The notes below the pieces were generated by a model. The model saw only the letters and a list, made by a program, of their open reading frames with translations, searched no databases and was not told the origin of the DNA. Below, one piece after another: positions 51,376 through 61,342 of a stretch of 64,000 nucleotides of DNA. Each line of letters starts with the position of its first letter. Position 1 is the first letter of the stretch. This DNA is from Ga0077527 sp038106575 (GTDB lineage: Bacteria; Pseudomonadota; Gammaproteobacteria; Burkholderiales; SG8-41), in assembly GCA_038106575.1 (NCBI GenBank), contig JAYOED010000001.1:1-64000 (forward strand). Direction: 5' to 3'. The position numbers and the translations under genes are program-made.

Positions 51376-54300
51376 ATGGCGCATCCACACTTGCCGCAAC
51401 CCCAGGGCCTATACGACGGCGGTCACGAACACGACGCCTGCGGCGTCGGTTTCATCGCGCACATCAAAGGCAAGAAAAGTCACGACATCATCGAACAGGG
51501 CCTGACCATTCTGCGCAACCTGACACACCGCGGCGCGGTCGGTGCAGACCCCAAAGCTTCCGACGGCGCTGGGATCATGATCCAGATTCCGGATGCGTTC
51601 TTTCACGAGGAAATGGCCAAGCAGGGCGTCAAGTTGCCGCCTCCCGGCCACTATGGCATCGGCATGGTGTTCCTGCCGCGAGAACCTGCTTCCAGACTGG
51701 CCTGCGAGTATGAAATCGAGCGCGCGATCAAGGACGAAGGACAGACTTTGCTGGGCTGGCGCGACGTACCGGTCGACAGTGAGGACCTGGGCGAATCGGT
51801 GCGCGGAGTTGAGCCAATCATCCGCCAGGTGTTTATCGGCCGCAGTCCGGCCATCCGTGTCACCGACGCGCTGGAGCGCAAGCTCTACGTCATCCGCAAA
51901 AGCGCCGGGCACGCCATCCGCTCGCTGAAGCTGGCTCATGGCACCGAATTCTGGGTTCCGACGATGTCGGCGCGCACCATCGTCTACAAAGGTATGCTGA
52001 TGCCGTCGCAGGTCGGAACCTATTACAAGGATTTGCAGGACCCACGGGTAGTTTCAGCGCTGGCATTGGTGCACCAGCGTTTTTCGACCAATACTTTCCC
52101 AACCTGGGATCTGGCACACCCCTTCCGCATGATCGCCCACAACGGCGAGATCAACACCCTGCGCGGCAATGTCAACTGGGTACGTGCACGACAGGGTGCG
52201 ATCTCCAGTCTCGTGCTTGGCAAGGATCTCGACAAGCTGTGGCCGGTGATTTATCCGGGGCAGTCAGATTCGGCTTCCTTTGACAACGCGCTCGAACTGC
52301 TGGTCATGAGCGGCTATTCGATCGCGCACGCCGTGATGATGATGATTCCGGAAGCGTGGGAAGGTCATGCCCTAATGGATCCCAGCCGCCGCGCTTTCTA
52401 TGAATACCATGCCGCCATGATGGAGCCTTGGGATGGTCCCGCTGCAATCGCGTTTTCCGACGGACGCCAGATCGGGGCAACCCTCGATCGCAACGGTTTG
52501 CGACCGGCGCGTTATATCGTCACTGACGATGATCTGGTCATAATGGGCTCGGAATGCGGCTGCCTGCCGATTCCTGAGGAAAAGATCGTCAAGAAGTGGC
52601 GCCTGCAGCCCGGCAAGATGTTCCTAGTCGATCTCGAAAAGGGACGAATCATTGACGACCGTGAACTCAAGGAGACTCTGGCCTCGGCCAAACCGTATTC
52701 CGAGTGGATGGAGCGCATCCGCGTCAAGCTGGACGATGTAGAAAGCCAGAAAGTGCAACCGGAACGCAGCCGGGTACCGCTTTTCGACCGTCAACAAGCA
52801 TTCGGTTATACCCAAGAAGACCTCAAGTTCCTGCTTGTGCCCATGGCCTGCAACGGCGAGGAGCCTACCGGCTCCATGGGTAACGATTCTCCTCTTGCCG
52901 TTTTATCAAACAAGAACAAAGGGCTATATAACTACTTCAAACAGCTGTTCGCACAGGTCACCAATCCTCCCATTGATCCAATCCGAGAAGAACTGGTGAC
53001 CTCGCTGGTGTCGTTCATCGGCCCCAGACCGAATCTGCTGGGCATTGATGAAATGAATCCGCCGATCAGGCTGGAAGTCAGCCAGCCAGTGCTCGATTTC
53101 TTTGAGATGGAAAAAATCCGGCACATCGAGGCTTACACCGACAGCAAATTCAAATCATTCGAACTCGATATCACTTATCCGGTGTCTTGGGGCAAGGAAG
53201 CCATCGAGGCCCGGCTGGCCAGCCTAGCGGCCCAGGCCGAGGATGCGGTGCGTGCCGGTTATTCGATCATTATCATTTCTGATCGCCGGGTCGACCGCGA
53301 ATATGTCGGGGTTCCGGCGTTGCTCGCGCTCGCCACCGGTCATAACCACCTCGTCGACAAAGGGCTGCGCACCAGTGCTGGCCTGGTCATTGAAACCGGA
53401 TCAGCAAGAGAAGTGCATCATTTCGCCCTGCTCGGCGGCTACGGCGCCGAAGCCGTACACCCTTATCTCGCGCTGGAAACCATACTGCACATGGCCGAGA
53501 GCGGCCAGATGGGCGCCAATGTCGACGGCAACAAGGCCATCAAGAATTTCGTCAAGGCCGTCGGCAAGGGCTTGCGCAAAGTCATGTCGAAGATGGGCAT
53601 CTCGACCTACATGTCCTACACAGGCGCGCAGATTTTCGAAGCCATCGGCCTGTCGCGGACCCTGGTCGACAAATACTTTGTCGGAACGGTTTCCAACGTC
53701 GGCGGCATCGGCGTATTCGAGGTGGCCGAAGAAGCGATACGCACCCACCGTAGCGCATTCAGCGGCGACCCGGTACTTGCCGGCGCACTCGATGCCGGCG
53801 GCGAATATGCATGGCGGATACGTGGCGAAAATCACATGTGGACGCCGGACGCGATTGCCAAGCTGCAGCATGCTGCACGCACCAACAGCGCGTCGACGTA
53901 CAAGGAATATGCTAACCTGATCAACGATCAGTCAGCGCGGCACATGACATTCCGCGGACTGTTCGAGTTCCGCTTCGACCAGTGCACGCCGATAGCGATC
54001 GAGGAAGTCGAACCTGCGAAGGAAATCGTCAAACGCTTTTCCACCGGCGCCATGTCCCTGGGTTCGATATCGACTGAAGCCCACACCACGCTGGCCGTAG
54101 CCATGAATCGACTCGGTGGTAAATCCAACACCGGCGAGGGCGGCGAAGACCGCAAACGTTTTGCACCGGTCAAAGCCGGTGAATCGCTGATGTCACGGCT
54201 GGGACAGGGGCGCGTCGAGCAGGACATCGCCCTCCAGGAAGGCGATCTGCTGAAATCCAAAATTAAACAGGTCGCTTCGGGCCGTTTCGGCGTCACTGCC

Positions 54301-56034
54301 GAATATCTGGCCAGCGCCGAGCAGATACAGATCAAGATGGCTCAGGGCGCCAAGCCCGGTGAAGGCGGACAGCTGCCCGGACGCAAGGTTTCGGAATACA
54401 TCGCCGAGCTACGCTATTCCACTCCAGGTGTTGAATTGATTTCGCCGCCGCCGCATCACGACATCTATTCGATTGAGGATCTGGCGCAGCTGATCCACGA
54501 TCTGAAGAACAGCAACTCCAGCGCTTCCATCAGCGTCAAGCTGGTATCCGAGGTCGGTGTCGGTACGGTGGCTGCCGGCGTTGCCAAAGCCAAGGCAGAC
54601 CACGTCACTATTTCAGGCCATGACGGCGGTACCGGCGCAAGCCCGTGGTCCTCGATCAAGCATGCGGGCACGCCCTGGGAACTCGGCCTTGCCGAAACCC
54701 AGCAGACCCTGGTGCTGAACCGGCTGCGCGGGCGTATCGCGGTGCAGGTCGACGGCCAGATAAAAACCGGGCGTGACGTCGTCATCGGCGCACTGCTCGG
54801 CGCAGACGAGTTCGGTTTCGCGACGGCCCCGCTGGTGGTCGAAGGCTGCATCATGATGCGCAAGTGCCATCTGAACACCTGCCCGGTGGGCGTCGCCACC
54901 CAGGATCCGGTGCTGCGCAAGAAGTTCTCCGGCAAACCGGAGCATGTCATCAATTACTTCTTCTTTGTCGCCGAGGAAATCCGCGAGCTGATGGCCCAGC
55001 TTGGCATCCGCAATTTCGACGACCTCATCGGCCGCTCCGATCTGCTTGACATGCGCAAAGGAATCGCCCACTGGAAAGCCCAAGGGCTTGATTTTAGTCA
55101 AATCTTCCATCAGCCCCAGGTCGCGCCGGGGATCGCACGCTTCCACAACGAAAGCCAGAATCACGGTCTCGACAAGGCGCTAGACCACCGGCTGATCGAA
55201 CTGGCTGGACCAGCGCTCGAGCGTGGAGAAAAAGTATCGATCGACATGCCGATTCGCAACATCAATCGCACAGTGGGCACCATGCTCTCTGGCGAAGTTG
55301 CGAAGCGCTATGGTCACGAGGGCTTGCCTGACGACACAATCCACGTGCGTTTTGCCGGCAGTGCTGGCCAGAGTCTGGGCGCATTCCTCGCCCGAGGCAT
55401 CACTTTGGATCTGATCGGCGATACCAACGACTACTGCGGCAAGGGCCTGTCGGGAGGGCGCATCATCGTTCAGCCCTCGCCTAAGTTCCGCGGCGAACCG
55501 ACGCAGAACATTATCACCGGCAACGTCGTGCTTTACGGGGCGATTGCTGGGGAAGCCTATTTCCGCGGCGTCGCCGGGGAGCGGTTTGCCGTACGCAATT
55601 CGGGTGCGCATGCCGTGGTAGAGGGTGTCGGCGATCATTGCTGCGAATACATGACCGGCGGCACAGTTGTCGTGCTGGGTTTAGCCGGACGCAATTTTGC
55701 CGCCGGCATGTCCGGCGGCATCGCCTACGTTTACGACGAGGACAACAGCTTCGCCGCGCATTGCAATACGGCCATGGTCGCGCTCGAACCGCTGCTGACG
55801 GAAGCCGAACAGGATGCAAAAGTACCGCGTGATGTCTGGCATCTCGGTGAGGCGGATGAAGTCATTGTCAAACGGATGATCGAAAATCAAGCTCAATTGA
55901 CCGGCAGCACCCGCGCGCAGCGGATACTCACTGACTGGTCGACAGAGCGCGCCAAATTCGTCAAGGTGTTCCCAAACGAATACCGGCGCGCACTTGGCGA
56001 ACCGGGGGCGAAGGGCAAAAAAGTTGCGGCCTGA
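51376..56034 (+). CDS. gltB: Glutamate synthase (NADPH) large subunit
   Basis: GltB makes glutamate from 2-oxoglutarate and glutamine. From the ATG at 51376 there are 1552 residues. The N-terminal class II glutaminase begins at the Cys of DACGVGF (Cys22), so a short propeptide is cleaved. A central domain, the FMN-binding synthase barrel (KPGEGGQLPGRKVSEYI; TISGHDGGTGASPWSSIKH) and the [3Fe-4S] cysteines in RKCHLNTCPVG follow. The last part is the GXGXG beta-helix domain (GLSGGRIIV; YMTGGTVVVLG). Forty in-frame codons upstream are not family-like. gltD follows. Confidence 0.97.
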   Translation: MAHPHLPQPQGLYDGGHEHDACGVGFIAHIKGKKSHDIIEQGLTILRNLTHRGAVGADPKASDGAGIMIQIPDAFFHEEMAKQGVKLPPPGHYGIGMVFLPREPASRLACEYEIERAIKDEGQTLLGWRDVPVDSEDLGESVRGVEPIIRQVFIGRSPAIRVTDALERKLYVIRKSAGHAIRSLKLAHGTEFWVPTMSARTIVYKGMLMPSQVGTYYKDLQDPRVVSALALVHQRFSTNTFPTWDLAHPFRMIAHNGEINTLRGNVNWVRARQGAISSLVLGKDLDKLWPVIYPGQSDSASFDNALELLVMSGYSIAHAVMMMIPEAWEGHALMDPSRRAFYEYHAAMMEPWDGPAAIAFSDGRQIGATLDRNGLRPARYIVTDDDLVIMGSECGCLPIPEEKIVKKWRLQPGKMFLVDLEKGRIIDDRELKETLASAKPYSEWMERIRVKLDDVESQKVQPERSRVPLFDRQQAFGYTQEDLKFLLVPMACNGEEPTGSMGNDSPLAVLSNKNKGLYNYFKQLFAQVTNPPIDPIREELVTSLVSFIGPRPNLLGIDEMNPPIRLEVSQPVLDFFEMEKIRHIEAYTDSKFKSFELDITYPVSWGKEAIEARLASLAAQAEDAVRAGYSIIIISDRRVDREYVGVPALLALATGHNHLVDKGLRTSAGLVIETGSAREVHHFALLGGYGAEAVHPYLALETILHMAESGQMGANVDGNKAIKNFVKAVGKGLRKVMSKMGISTYMSYTGAQIFEAIGLSRTLVDKYFVGTVSNVGGIGVFEVAEEAIRTHRSAFSGDPVLAGALDAGGEYAWRIRGENHMWTPDAIAKLQHAARTNSASTYKEYANLINDQSARHMTFRGLFEFRFDQCTPIAIEEVEPAKEIVKRFSTGAMSLGSISTEAHTTLAVAMNRLGGKSNTGEGGEDRKRFAPVKAGESLMSRLGQGRVEQDIALQEGDLLKSKIKQVASGRFGVTAEYLASAEQIQIKMAQGAKPGEGGQLPGRKVSEYIAELRYSTPGVELISPPPHHDIYSIEDLAQLIHDLKNSNSSASISVKLVSEVGVGTVAAGVAKAKADHVTISGHDGGTGASPWSSIKHAGTPWELGLAETQQTLVLNRLRGRIAVQVDGQIKTGRDVVIGALLGADEFGFATAPLVVEGCIMMRKCHLNTCPVGVATQDPVLRKKFSGKPEHVINYFFFVAEEIRELMAQLGIRNFDDLIGRSDLLDMRKGIAHWKAQGLDFSQIFHQPQVAPGIARFHNESQNHGLDKALDHRLIELAGPALERGEKVSIDMPIRNINRTVGTMLSGEVAKRYGHEGLPDDTIHVRFAGSAGQSLGAFLARGITLDLIGDTNDYCGKGLSGGRIIVQPSPKFRGEPTQNIITGNVVLYGAIAGEAYFRGVAGERFAVRNSGAHAVVEGVGDHCCEYMTGGTVVVLGLAGRNFAAGMSGGIAYVYDEDNSFAAHCNTAMVALEPLLTEAEQDAKVPRDVWHLGEADEVIVKRMIENQAQLTGSTRAQRILTDWSTERAKFVKVFPNEYRRALGEPGAKGKKVAA

Positions 56035-56108
56035 CACAGGCATCAGACTGCACTGAAACAATTTTAATTTGTTCACCCTAGCGGGTGATGTACTGGGATC
56101 GGATTGTC

Positions 56109-57530
56109 ATGGGGAAAGTAACAGGATTTTTGGAATATGAGCGGCTGAACGAAGCCGCGGAATCTCCGCAGGAGCGGCTCAAACACTGGCGCGAATTCGT
56201 CGATCATCTCAACGATGAAGCCGCCGGACTTCAGGGCGCACGCTGCATGGACTGCGGCACGCCTTTCTGTATGAGCGGTTGCCCCATTAACAACATCATC
56301 CCCGACTGGAATGACCTGATTTTCCGCCAGGACTGGCAGAGGGCGCTCGATACCCTGCATTCGACCAACAATTTTCCCGAATTTACTGGCCGTGTCTGCC
56401 CGGCACCATGCGAGGCAGCTTGCACGTTGAACATCAACAACGATCCAGTCGGCATCAAGTCGATCGAGCACGCGATCATCGACAAAGGGTGGTCTTCGGG
56501 ATGGGTTGTGCCCCAACCGCCGGCCGTGAAAACCGGAAAGAAGGTCGCTGTCATCGGCTCGGGACCGGCGGGCATGACCTGCGCCCAGCAACTGGGACGT
56601 GCCGGTCATTCGGTAGTCGTATTTGAAAAAGCGGATCGCATCGGTGGCCTGCTGCGCTATGGCATTCCCGACTTCAAGATGGAAAAACACCTGATCGACC
56701 GCCGTGTTAGACAGATGAGCGCCGAGGGTGTCGAGTTCCGCGTCAAGCAGAATGTGGGCGGGGCGGTTCCCGCCGATAAACTGCTTGCCAAATTTGATGC
56801 CGTGGTCATGGCCGGCGGCGCCGAAAATCCGCGCGATCTGCCGGTGCCAGGGCGCGGTCTCGATGGCGTGCATTTCGCTATGGAATTCCTACCGCAGCAG
56901 AACAAGGTGGTGGCCGGAGACAGGGTCCCGGGACAGATCAAAGCCACCGGCAAGCACGTGGTCGTCATCGGCGGCGGTGACACCGGGTCGGACTGCGTCG
57001 GCACCTCGAACCGGCATGGCGCCGCATCGGTCACCCAGTTCGAATTGCTGCCGCAACCCCCGGTCCAGGAAGACAAGCCCATGGTGTGGCCCTATTGGCC
57101 GGTCAAACTGCGCACCTCGAGTTCCCACGAGGAGGGCTGCAAGCGTGACTGGTCGGTTGCGACCAAGCGTTTCGAAGGCAAGAACGGCAAGGTAGAAAAA
57201 CTGGTTGCTTCCCGGCTGGAGTGGAAAGACGGTCGCATGCAGGAAATTCCTGGTTCGGAATTCACTATCAAGGCCGATCTGGTGTTGCTAGCAATGGGCT
57301 TTCTGGGCCCGGTGCAGGGTGGCCTGCTCAAACAATTGGGAGTAGCCAAGGACAACCGCAGCAATGTGCTGGCCGATACCGAGAATTACCGGACCTCGGT
57401 TGACAAGGTATTTGCCGCAGGCGATATGCGCCGCGGCCAGTCGCTGGTGGTCTGGGCGATTCGCGAAGGACGTCAGTGCGCGCGCGCGGTAGACGAGTTT
57501 CTGATGGGAAGCTCTGAACTTCCCCGTTGA
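56109..57530 (+). CDS. gltD: Glutamate synthase (NADPH) small subunit
   Basis: GltD takes electrons from NADPH and passes them through Fe-S centres to GltB. It has 473 residues from the ATG at 56109 (MGKVTGFLEYER), close to the E. coli length. Cysteine clusters are GARCMDCGTPFCMSGCPINN and GRVCPAPCEAACTLN. The FAD site is VAVIGSGPAGMTCAQQL, and the NADPH site is VVVIGGGDTGSDC. A GTG eight codons upstream (56085) is less likely. The stop overlaps the hemE ATG. Confidence 0.96.
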   Translation: MGKVTGFLEYERLNEAAESPQERLKHWREFVDHLNDEAAGLQGARCMDCGTPFCMSGCPINNIIPDWNDLIFRQDWQRALDTLHSTNNFPEFTGRVCPAPCEAACTLNINNDPVGIKSIEHAIIDKGWSSGWVVPQPPAVKTGKKVAVIGSGPAGMTCAQQLGRAGHSVVVFEKADRIGGLLRYGIPDFKMEKHLIDRRVRQMSAEGVEFRVKQNVGGAVPADKLLAKFDAVVMAGGAENPRDLPVPGRGLDGVHFAMEFLPQQNKVVAGDRVPGQIKATGKHVVVIGGGDTGSDCVGTSNRHGAASVTQFELLPQPPVQEDKPMVWPYWPVKLRTSSSHEEGCKRDWSVATKRFEGKNGKVEKLVASRLEWKDGRMQEIPGSEFTIKADLVLLAMGFLGPVQGGLLKQLGVAKDNRSNVLADTENYRTSVDKVFAAGDMRRGQSLVVWAIREGRQCARAVDEFLMGSSELPR

Positions 57531-58591
57531 TGGCGTCTCTCAAAAACGATACGCTGATGCGCGCGTTGCTGCGGCAGCCGACATCCTACACACCGGTGTG
57601 GATCATGCGCCAGGCCGGCCGCTATCTGCCCGAATACAACGCCACCCGCAAACGCGCCGGCAGTTTTCTCGGTCTGGCGAAGAATCCCGACTATGCCACC
57701 GAGGTTACGCTGCAGCCGCTAGCGCGTTTCCCGCTGGATGCCGTCATCCTGTTCTCCGATATCCTGACCGTTCCCGATGCGATGGGCCTCGGCCTGTATT
57801 TCGCCGAAGGCGAAGGCCCGAAATTTGAACGTCAGCTGCGTGATGAAGCCGCAATAAATCGTCTTGTTTCACCTGATCCCCGGGAAAAACTGGGCTATGT
57901 GCTCGACGCAGTTCGCCAGATACGCCGCGAACTTGACAATAAAGTACCCCTGATCGGATTTTCGGGCAGCCCCTATACCCTCGCTTGCTACATGATCGAA
58001 GGCGGCGGCAGTGACGACTTTCGCACCATAAAGACCATGCTTTATGCACGCCCCGATCTTCTGCACCGGATACTGGAAATCAATGCCCAGGCGGTGATTG
58101 ACTACCTGAACGCGCAAATCGAGGCTGGCGCGCAGGCAGTCATGGTTTTCGATACCTGGGGCGGCGCACTTGCAGACGCGGCTTACCGCGAATTCTCGCT
58201 GGCTTACCTGCAACGCGTAGTCAAAGGATTGCATCGCGAATGGAACGGCCAGCCAGTGCCGAGCATCGTCTTCACCAAGGGCGGCGGACTGTGGCTGGAA
58301 GACATTGCCGCCATCGGCTGCAACGGCGTCGGACTGGACTGGACCGTGGATATCGGTGCCGCACGGCGCCGTGTGGGAGAAAAGGTCGCGCTGCAGGGCA
58401 ATCTCGACCCAATGGTTCTGTTCAGCCCTCCGGCGACTATCACCGCGCAGGTCGAAAAAATTCTGTGTCAGTACGGAAAGGGATCCGGTCACGTATTCAA
58501 CCTCGGACACGGCGTGTCCCAATTTACGCCGCCCGATCATGTAGGCGCGCTGGTTGAAGCCGTACATGATTTGAGTCGTCAGTATCACTGA
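57530..58591 (+). CDS. hemE: Uroporphyrinogen decarboxylase
   Basis: HemE converts uroporphyrinogen III to coproporphyrinogen III, the substrate of HemF. The 353 residues show the hallmark PVWIMRQAGRYLPEYNATRK, the catalytic aspartate in ILFSDILTVPDAMG, FSGSPYTLACYMIEGGGS and the C-terminal VFNLGHGVSQFTPPDHV. The ATG shares one base with the gltD TGA, so the two are translationally coupled. Confidence 0.97.
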   Translation: MASLKNDTLMRALLRQPTSYTPVWIMRQAGRYLPEYNATRKRAGSFLGLAKNPDYATEVTLQPLARFPLDAVILFSDILTVPDAMGLGLYFAEGEGPKFERQLRDEAAINRLVSPDPREKLGYVLDAVRQIRRELDNKVPLIGFSGSPYTLACYMIEGGGSDDFRTIKTMLYARPDLLHRILEINAQAVIDYLNAQIEAGAQAVMVFDTWGGALADAAYREFSLAYLQRVVKGLHREWNGQPVPSIVFTKGGGLWLEDIAAIGCNGVGLDWTVDIGAARRRVGEKVALQGNLDPMVLFSPPATITAQVEKILCQYGKGSGHVFNLGHGVSQFTPPDHVGALVEAVHDLSRQYH

Positions 58592-58895
58592 AGAATATTC
58601 AACTCCATAAGCCCCAAAAGCTTATGCACAGCAAAGGGTTACGACGTTTTCCAGGCCATGATCCAGCAGCAACCTCTAGAAAGTTTATAAATTATTGTTT
58701 TAATTGAATTTTATTTGTAGATTCGCCTGTGATTCCCCGGGGCTTTTTTTGTTATCCCGTCACACTAATGGCTATCGCGTTAATCAACAGGGTTATCCAC
58801 AGCCCAAATCACATGCAATGCCTTGTTCACAAAGAGGTTGGCTGCAGTTTCTACAATTCCGGTGAATATCCCGGATTAACCTTGCTCCCCATCCG
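58592..58895. promoter_or_regulatory. Spacer with DnaA-box-like sites and an AT-rich tract
   Basis: This 304-base spacer before priA has no gene. TTATGCACA (58622-58630) and TTATCCACA (58793-58801) match the DnaA-box consensus TTWTNCACA, the latter perfectly for the strong type. TTGTTCACA (58823-58831) is one base off. An AT-rich tract of about 45 bases lies at 58677-58721. CCCCGGGGCTTTTTTT at 58735-58750 could be part of a terminator. The sites may serve DnaA regulation of priA or mark an origin-like region. Confidence 0.45.
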
Positions 58896-61231
58896 ATGAG
58901 TCTGGTCCGCGTCGCGCTCGATGTACCGGTCGCACGCCTCTTTGATTATCGTTGCGACGATTCGATGGCAACCGTTGGTGCACGGTTATTGGTACCGTTC
59001 GGTCGGCAGAAAATGATCGGTGTCGTGGTCGCGCACCCGGCTGACAGCGAAGTGCCCGAAACCAAGTTGAGGCGCGTGTTGGCCGTTCTGGACAGCGCGC
59101 CGTTGCTGCGCCGCGCTGATCTGCGACTGATCGAGTTTGCTGCGGAATATTACGTGTATCCACTCGGGGCAGCCATCCTGATGACTCTGCCCGCCGCGCT
59201 GCGCCGCATCCGCAGCCGCGAATCGCACCCACCGGCGTGGGCGCTGTCAACCATAGGCAGAAGCGTGGATGCCGCCCAGCTGTCATCACGCGTACCAGCC
59301 CGGCATACGTTGCTGGCGCAACTGCAAACCCGGGCTGTAATAAATCATGAAGAAATCGCTGCGGCCGGCGCGGCGGCGCAGCGCGCGCTCAGGTTTTTCA
59401 TCGATCAGAGTTGGGTCGTGCCGGCCAGTAGCGATGAACCGTCAAGTAATAACGCGCCGAACCCAGCGGTCGCCAGACATCAGCTGAACACAGAGCAGGC
59501 TGCAGCGGTTGAAACTATCATCTCCGCTCTGGGTACCTACCAGCCACTTCTGCTGTGGGGAATCACCGGCAGCGGTAAAACTGAGGTTTATTTGTACGCC
59601 ATGGCAGCGGCCCTGGCACGAAACGCCCAGGTGCTACTGCTGGTTCCGGAAATCGTATTGACGCCGCAGCTCGAACAGCTGGTGATAGCGCGTTTTCCAG
59701 GCACCCCCGTTGCCACGCTGCACAGCGGCCTTGCTGATGGCGAGCGTACGCGACGCTGGCAGGCTGCACGCACGGGTAAAGCCCGCATCGTACTTGGTAC
59801 TCGATTGTCGGTATTCACTCCAATGCCGGAACTCGGGTTAATCGTCGTCGACGAAGAACATGACACCTCCTTCAAGCAAAGTGAAGGTTTTCGTTATTCG
59901 GCACGTGATCTGGCTGTCACCCGCGCACGGCAGCACGGCATTCCCGTGGTACTCGGTTCCGCAACACCGGCATTGGAAACCTGGCGCAACGCCACGGACC
60001 AACGCTNNNNNNNNNNNNNNNNNNNNNNNNNNNNNNNNNNNNNNNNNNNNNNNNNNNNNNNNNNNNNNNNNNNNNNNNNNNNNNNNNNNNNNNNNNNNNN
60101 NNNNNNCTCGGTTCCGCAACACCGGCATTGGAAACCTGGCGCAACGCCACGGACCAACGCTATCGTCTGCTGAAGCTGACCACACGCATCAAGACGGGAT
60201 TGCCAAAGATTTCCTGCGTCGATCTGCGCCGGCAACCACAGACGGACGGACTGGCCATACCGTTGATGTCCGCTATCGGCGAGCGTACGGCTCGCAACGA
60301 GCAAAGCCTGATTTTCATCAATCGCCGTGGATATGCGCCGGTATTTCTGTGCGACAGTTGCGGATGGATGCCCGAGTGCCGCCGCTGCTCCTCACGTCTA
60401 GTTGTGCACCTGCGTGACCGTATTTTGCGCTGCCATCATTGCGGACATGAACGTCCGGTACCGACCTCCTGCCCGGATTGTGGTGAGACCGACCTAGCCC
60501 CCGTCGGTCAGGGAACCCAGCGCATAGAGGCCAGTCTGGCTCGGCAGTTTCCGAGTGCCCGAATTCTGCGCATTGACCGCGACACGACGCGACGCAGCGG
60601 GGTCTGGCAAGATATGCGCGAACGCATTAAAGGTCGCGATGTCGATATTCTCATCGGCACGCAGATTCTCGCCAAAGGACATGATTTCCCGCATTTGAGC
60701 CTGGTCGGCGTGGTCAACGCCGACAGCATGCTCTACAGCAGCGACTTTCGCGCTGCAGAACGCCTGTATGCACTCTTGACCCAGGTCGCGGGCAGGGCTG
60801 GTCGAGGAACGGCACCCGGCAGGGTTCTGATTCAGACGCAGTTTCCCGATCATCCGCTTTACGCAGCACTATGCGCACAGGATTTCGCCTCGTTTGCCCG
60901 CATGCAGCTGGCTGAGCGTAAACAGGCCGGATTCCCCCCATACGTTCATCAGGCTTTGCTGCGTGCGGAAGCCCAAGAACTGGAAACCGCCTTGAAATTT
61001 CTGAACGCTGCGGCGGCATCTGCGCGGGGCTTGTCCGTGGAAGTCACGGTATTCGATCCGGTGCCGGCGCAGATGACGCGCAAGGACGGGAGGGAGCGTG
61101 CGCAACTGCTGGTGCAGGCGCAGTCCCGGACCAAATTGCGTAGTTTCCTCAATGACTGGCACCCGCTGCTTGCCGCCAAAGCCAGCACGGCAGCGCGCTG
61201 GTCGCTGGACGTTGATCCACTCGAATTCTGA
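58896..61231 (+). CDS. priA: Primosomal replication protein N' (PriA helicase), split by a gap
   Basis: PriA restarts stalled replication forks. The N-terminal DNA-binding part starts VRVALDVPVARLFDYRCDD. The helicase core has Walker A LWGITGSGKTEVYL and the DEEH box VVDEEHDTSFKQ. Zinc ligands are in CDSCGWMPECRRCSSR and CHHCGHERPVPTSCPDCGE. The frame appears broken, but the 100 Ns at 60007-60106 are flanked by identical 55-base copies. Removing Ns and one copy (155 bases) joins the two frames exactly and gives 726 residues, the usual length. The gene is therefore intact in the organism. Confidence 0.95.
59952..60161. repeat. Identical 55-base duplication flanking the priA gap
   Basis: Bases 59952-60006 and 60107-60161 are identical. 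They are overlapping contig ends that the scaffolder did not merge, not a biological repeat. Confidence 0.95.
60007..60106. other. Assembly gap (100 N)
   Basis: One hundred unresolved bases lie inside priA. Given the exact flanking overlap, the real gap length is minus 55, so no sequence is missing. Confidence 0.95.
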
Positions 61232-61342
61232 CAAGAATCATGCTTGTGCCATGCTAGAATTCATCACTTTTCTCGGCAACGGCCGCGACTCTTAGCGGCA
61301 AAATCCGCCGCCCTTTGAACCGCGTATTTTCTTGACCCGCAA

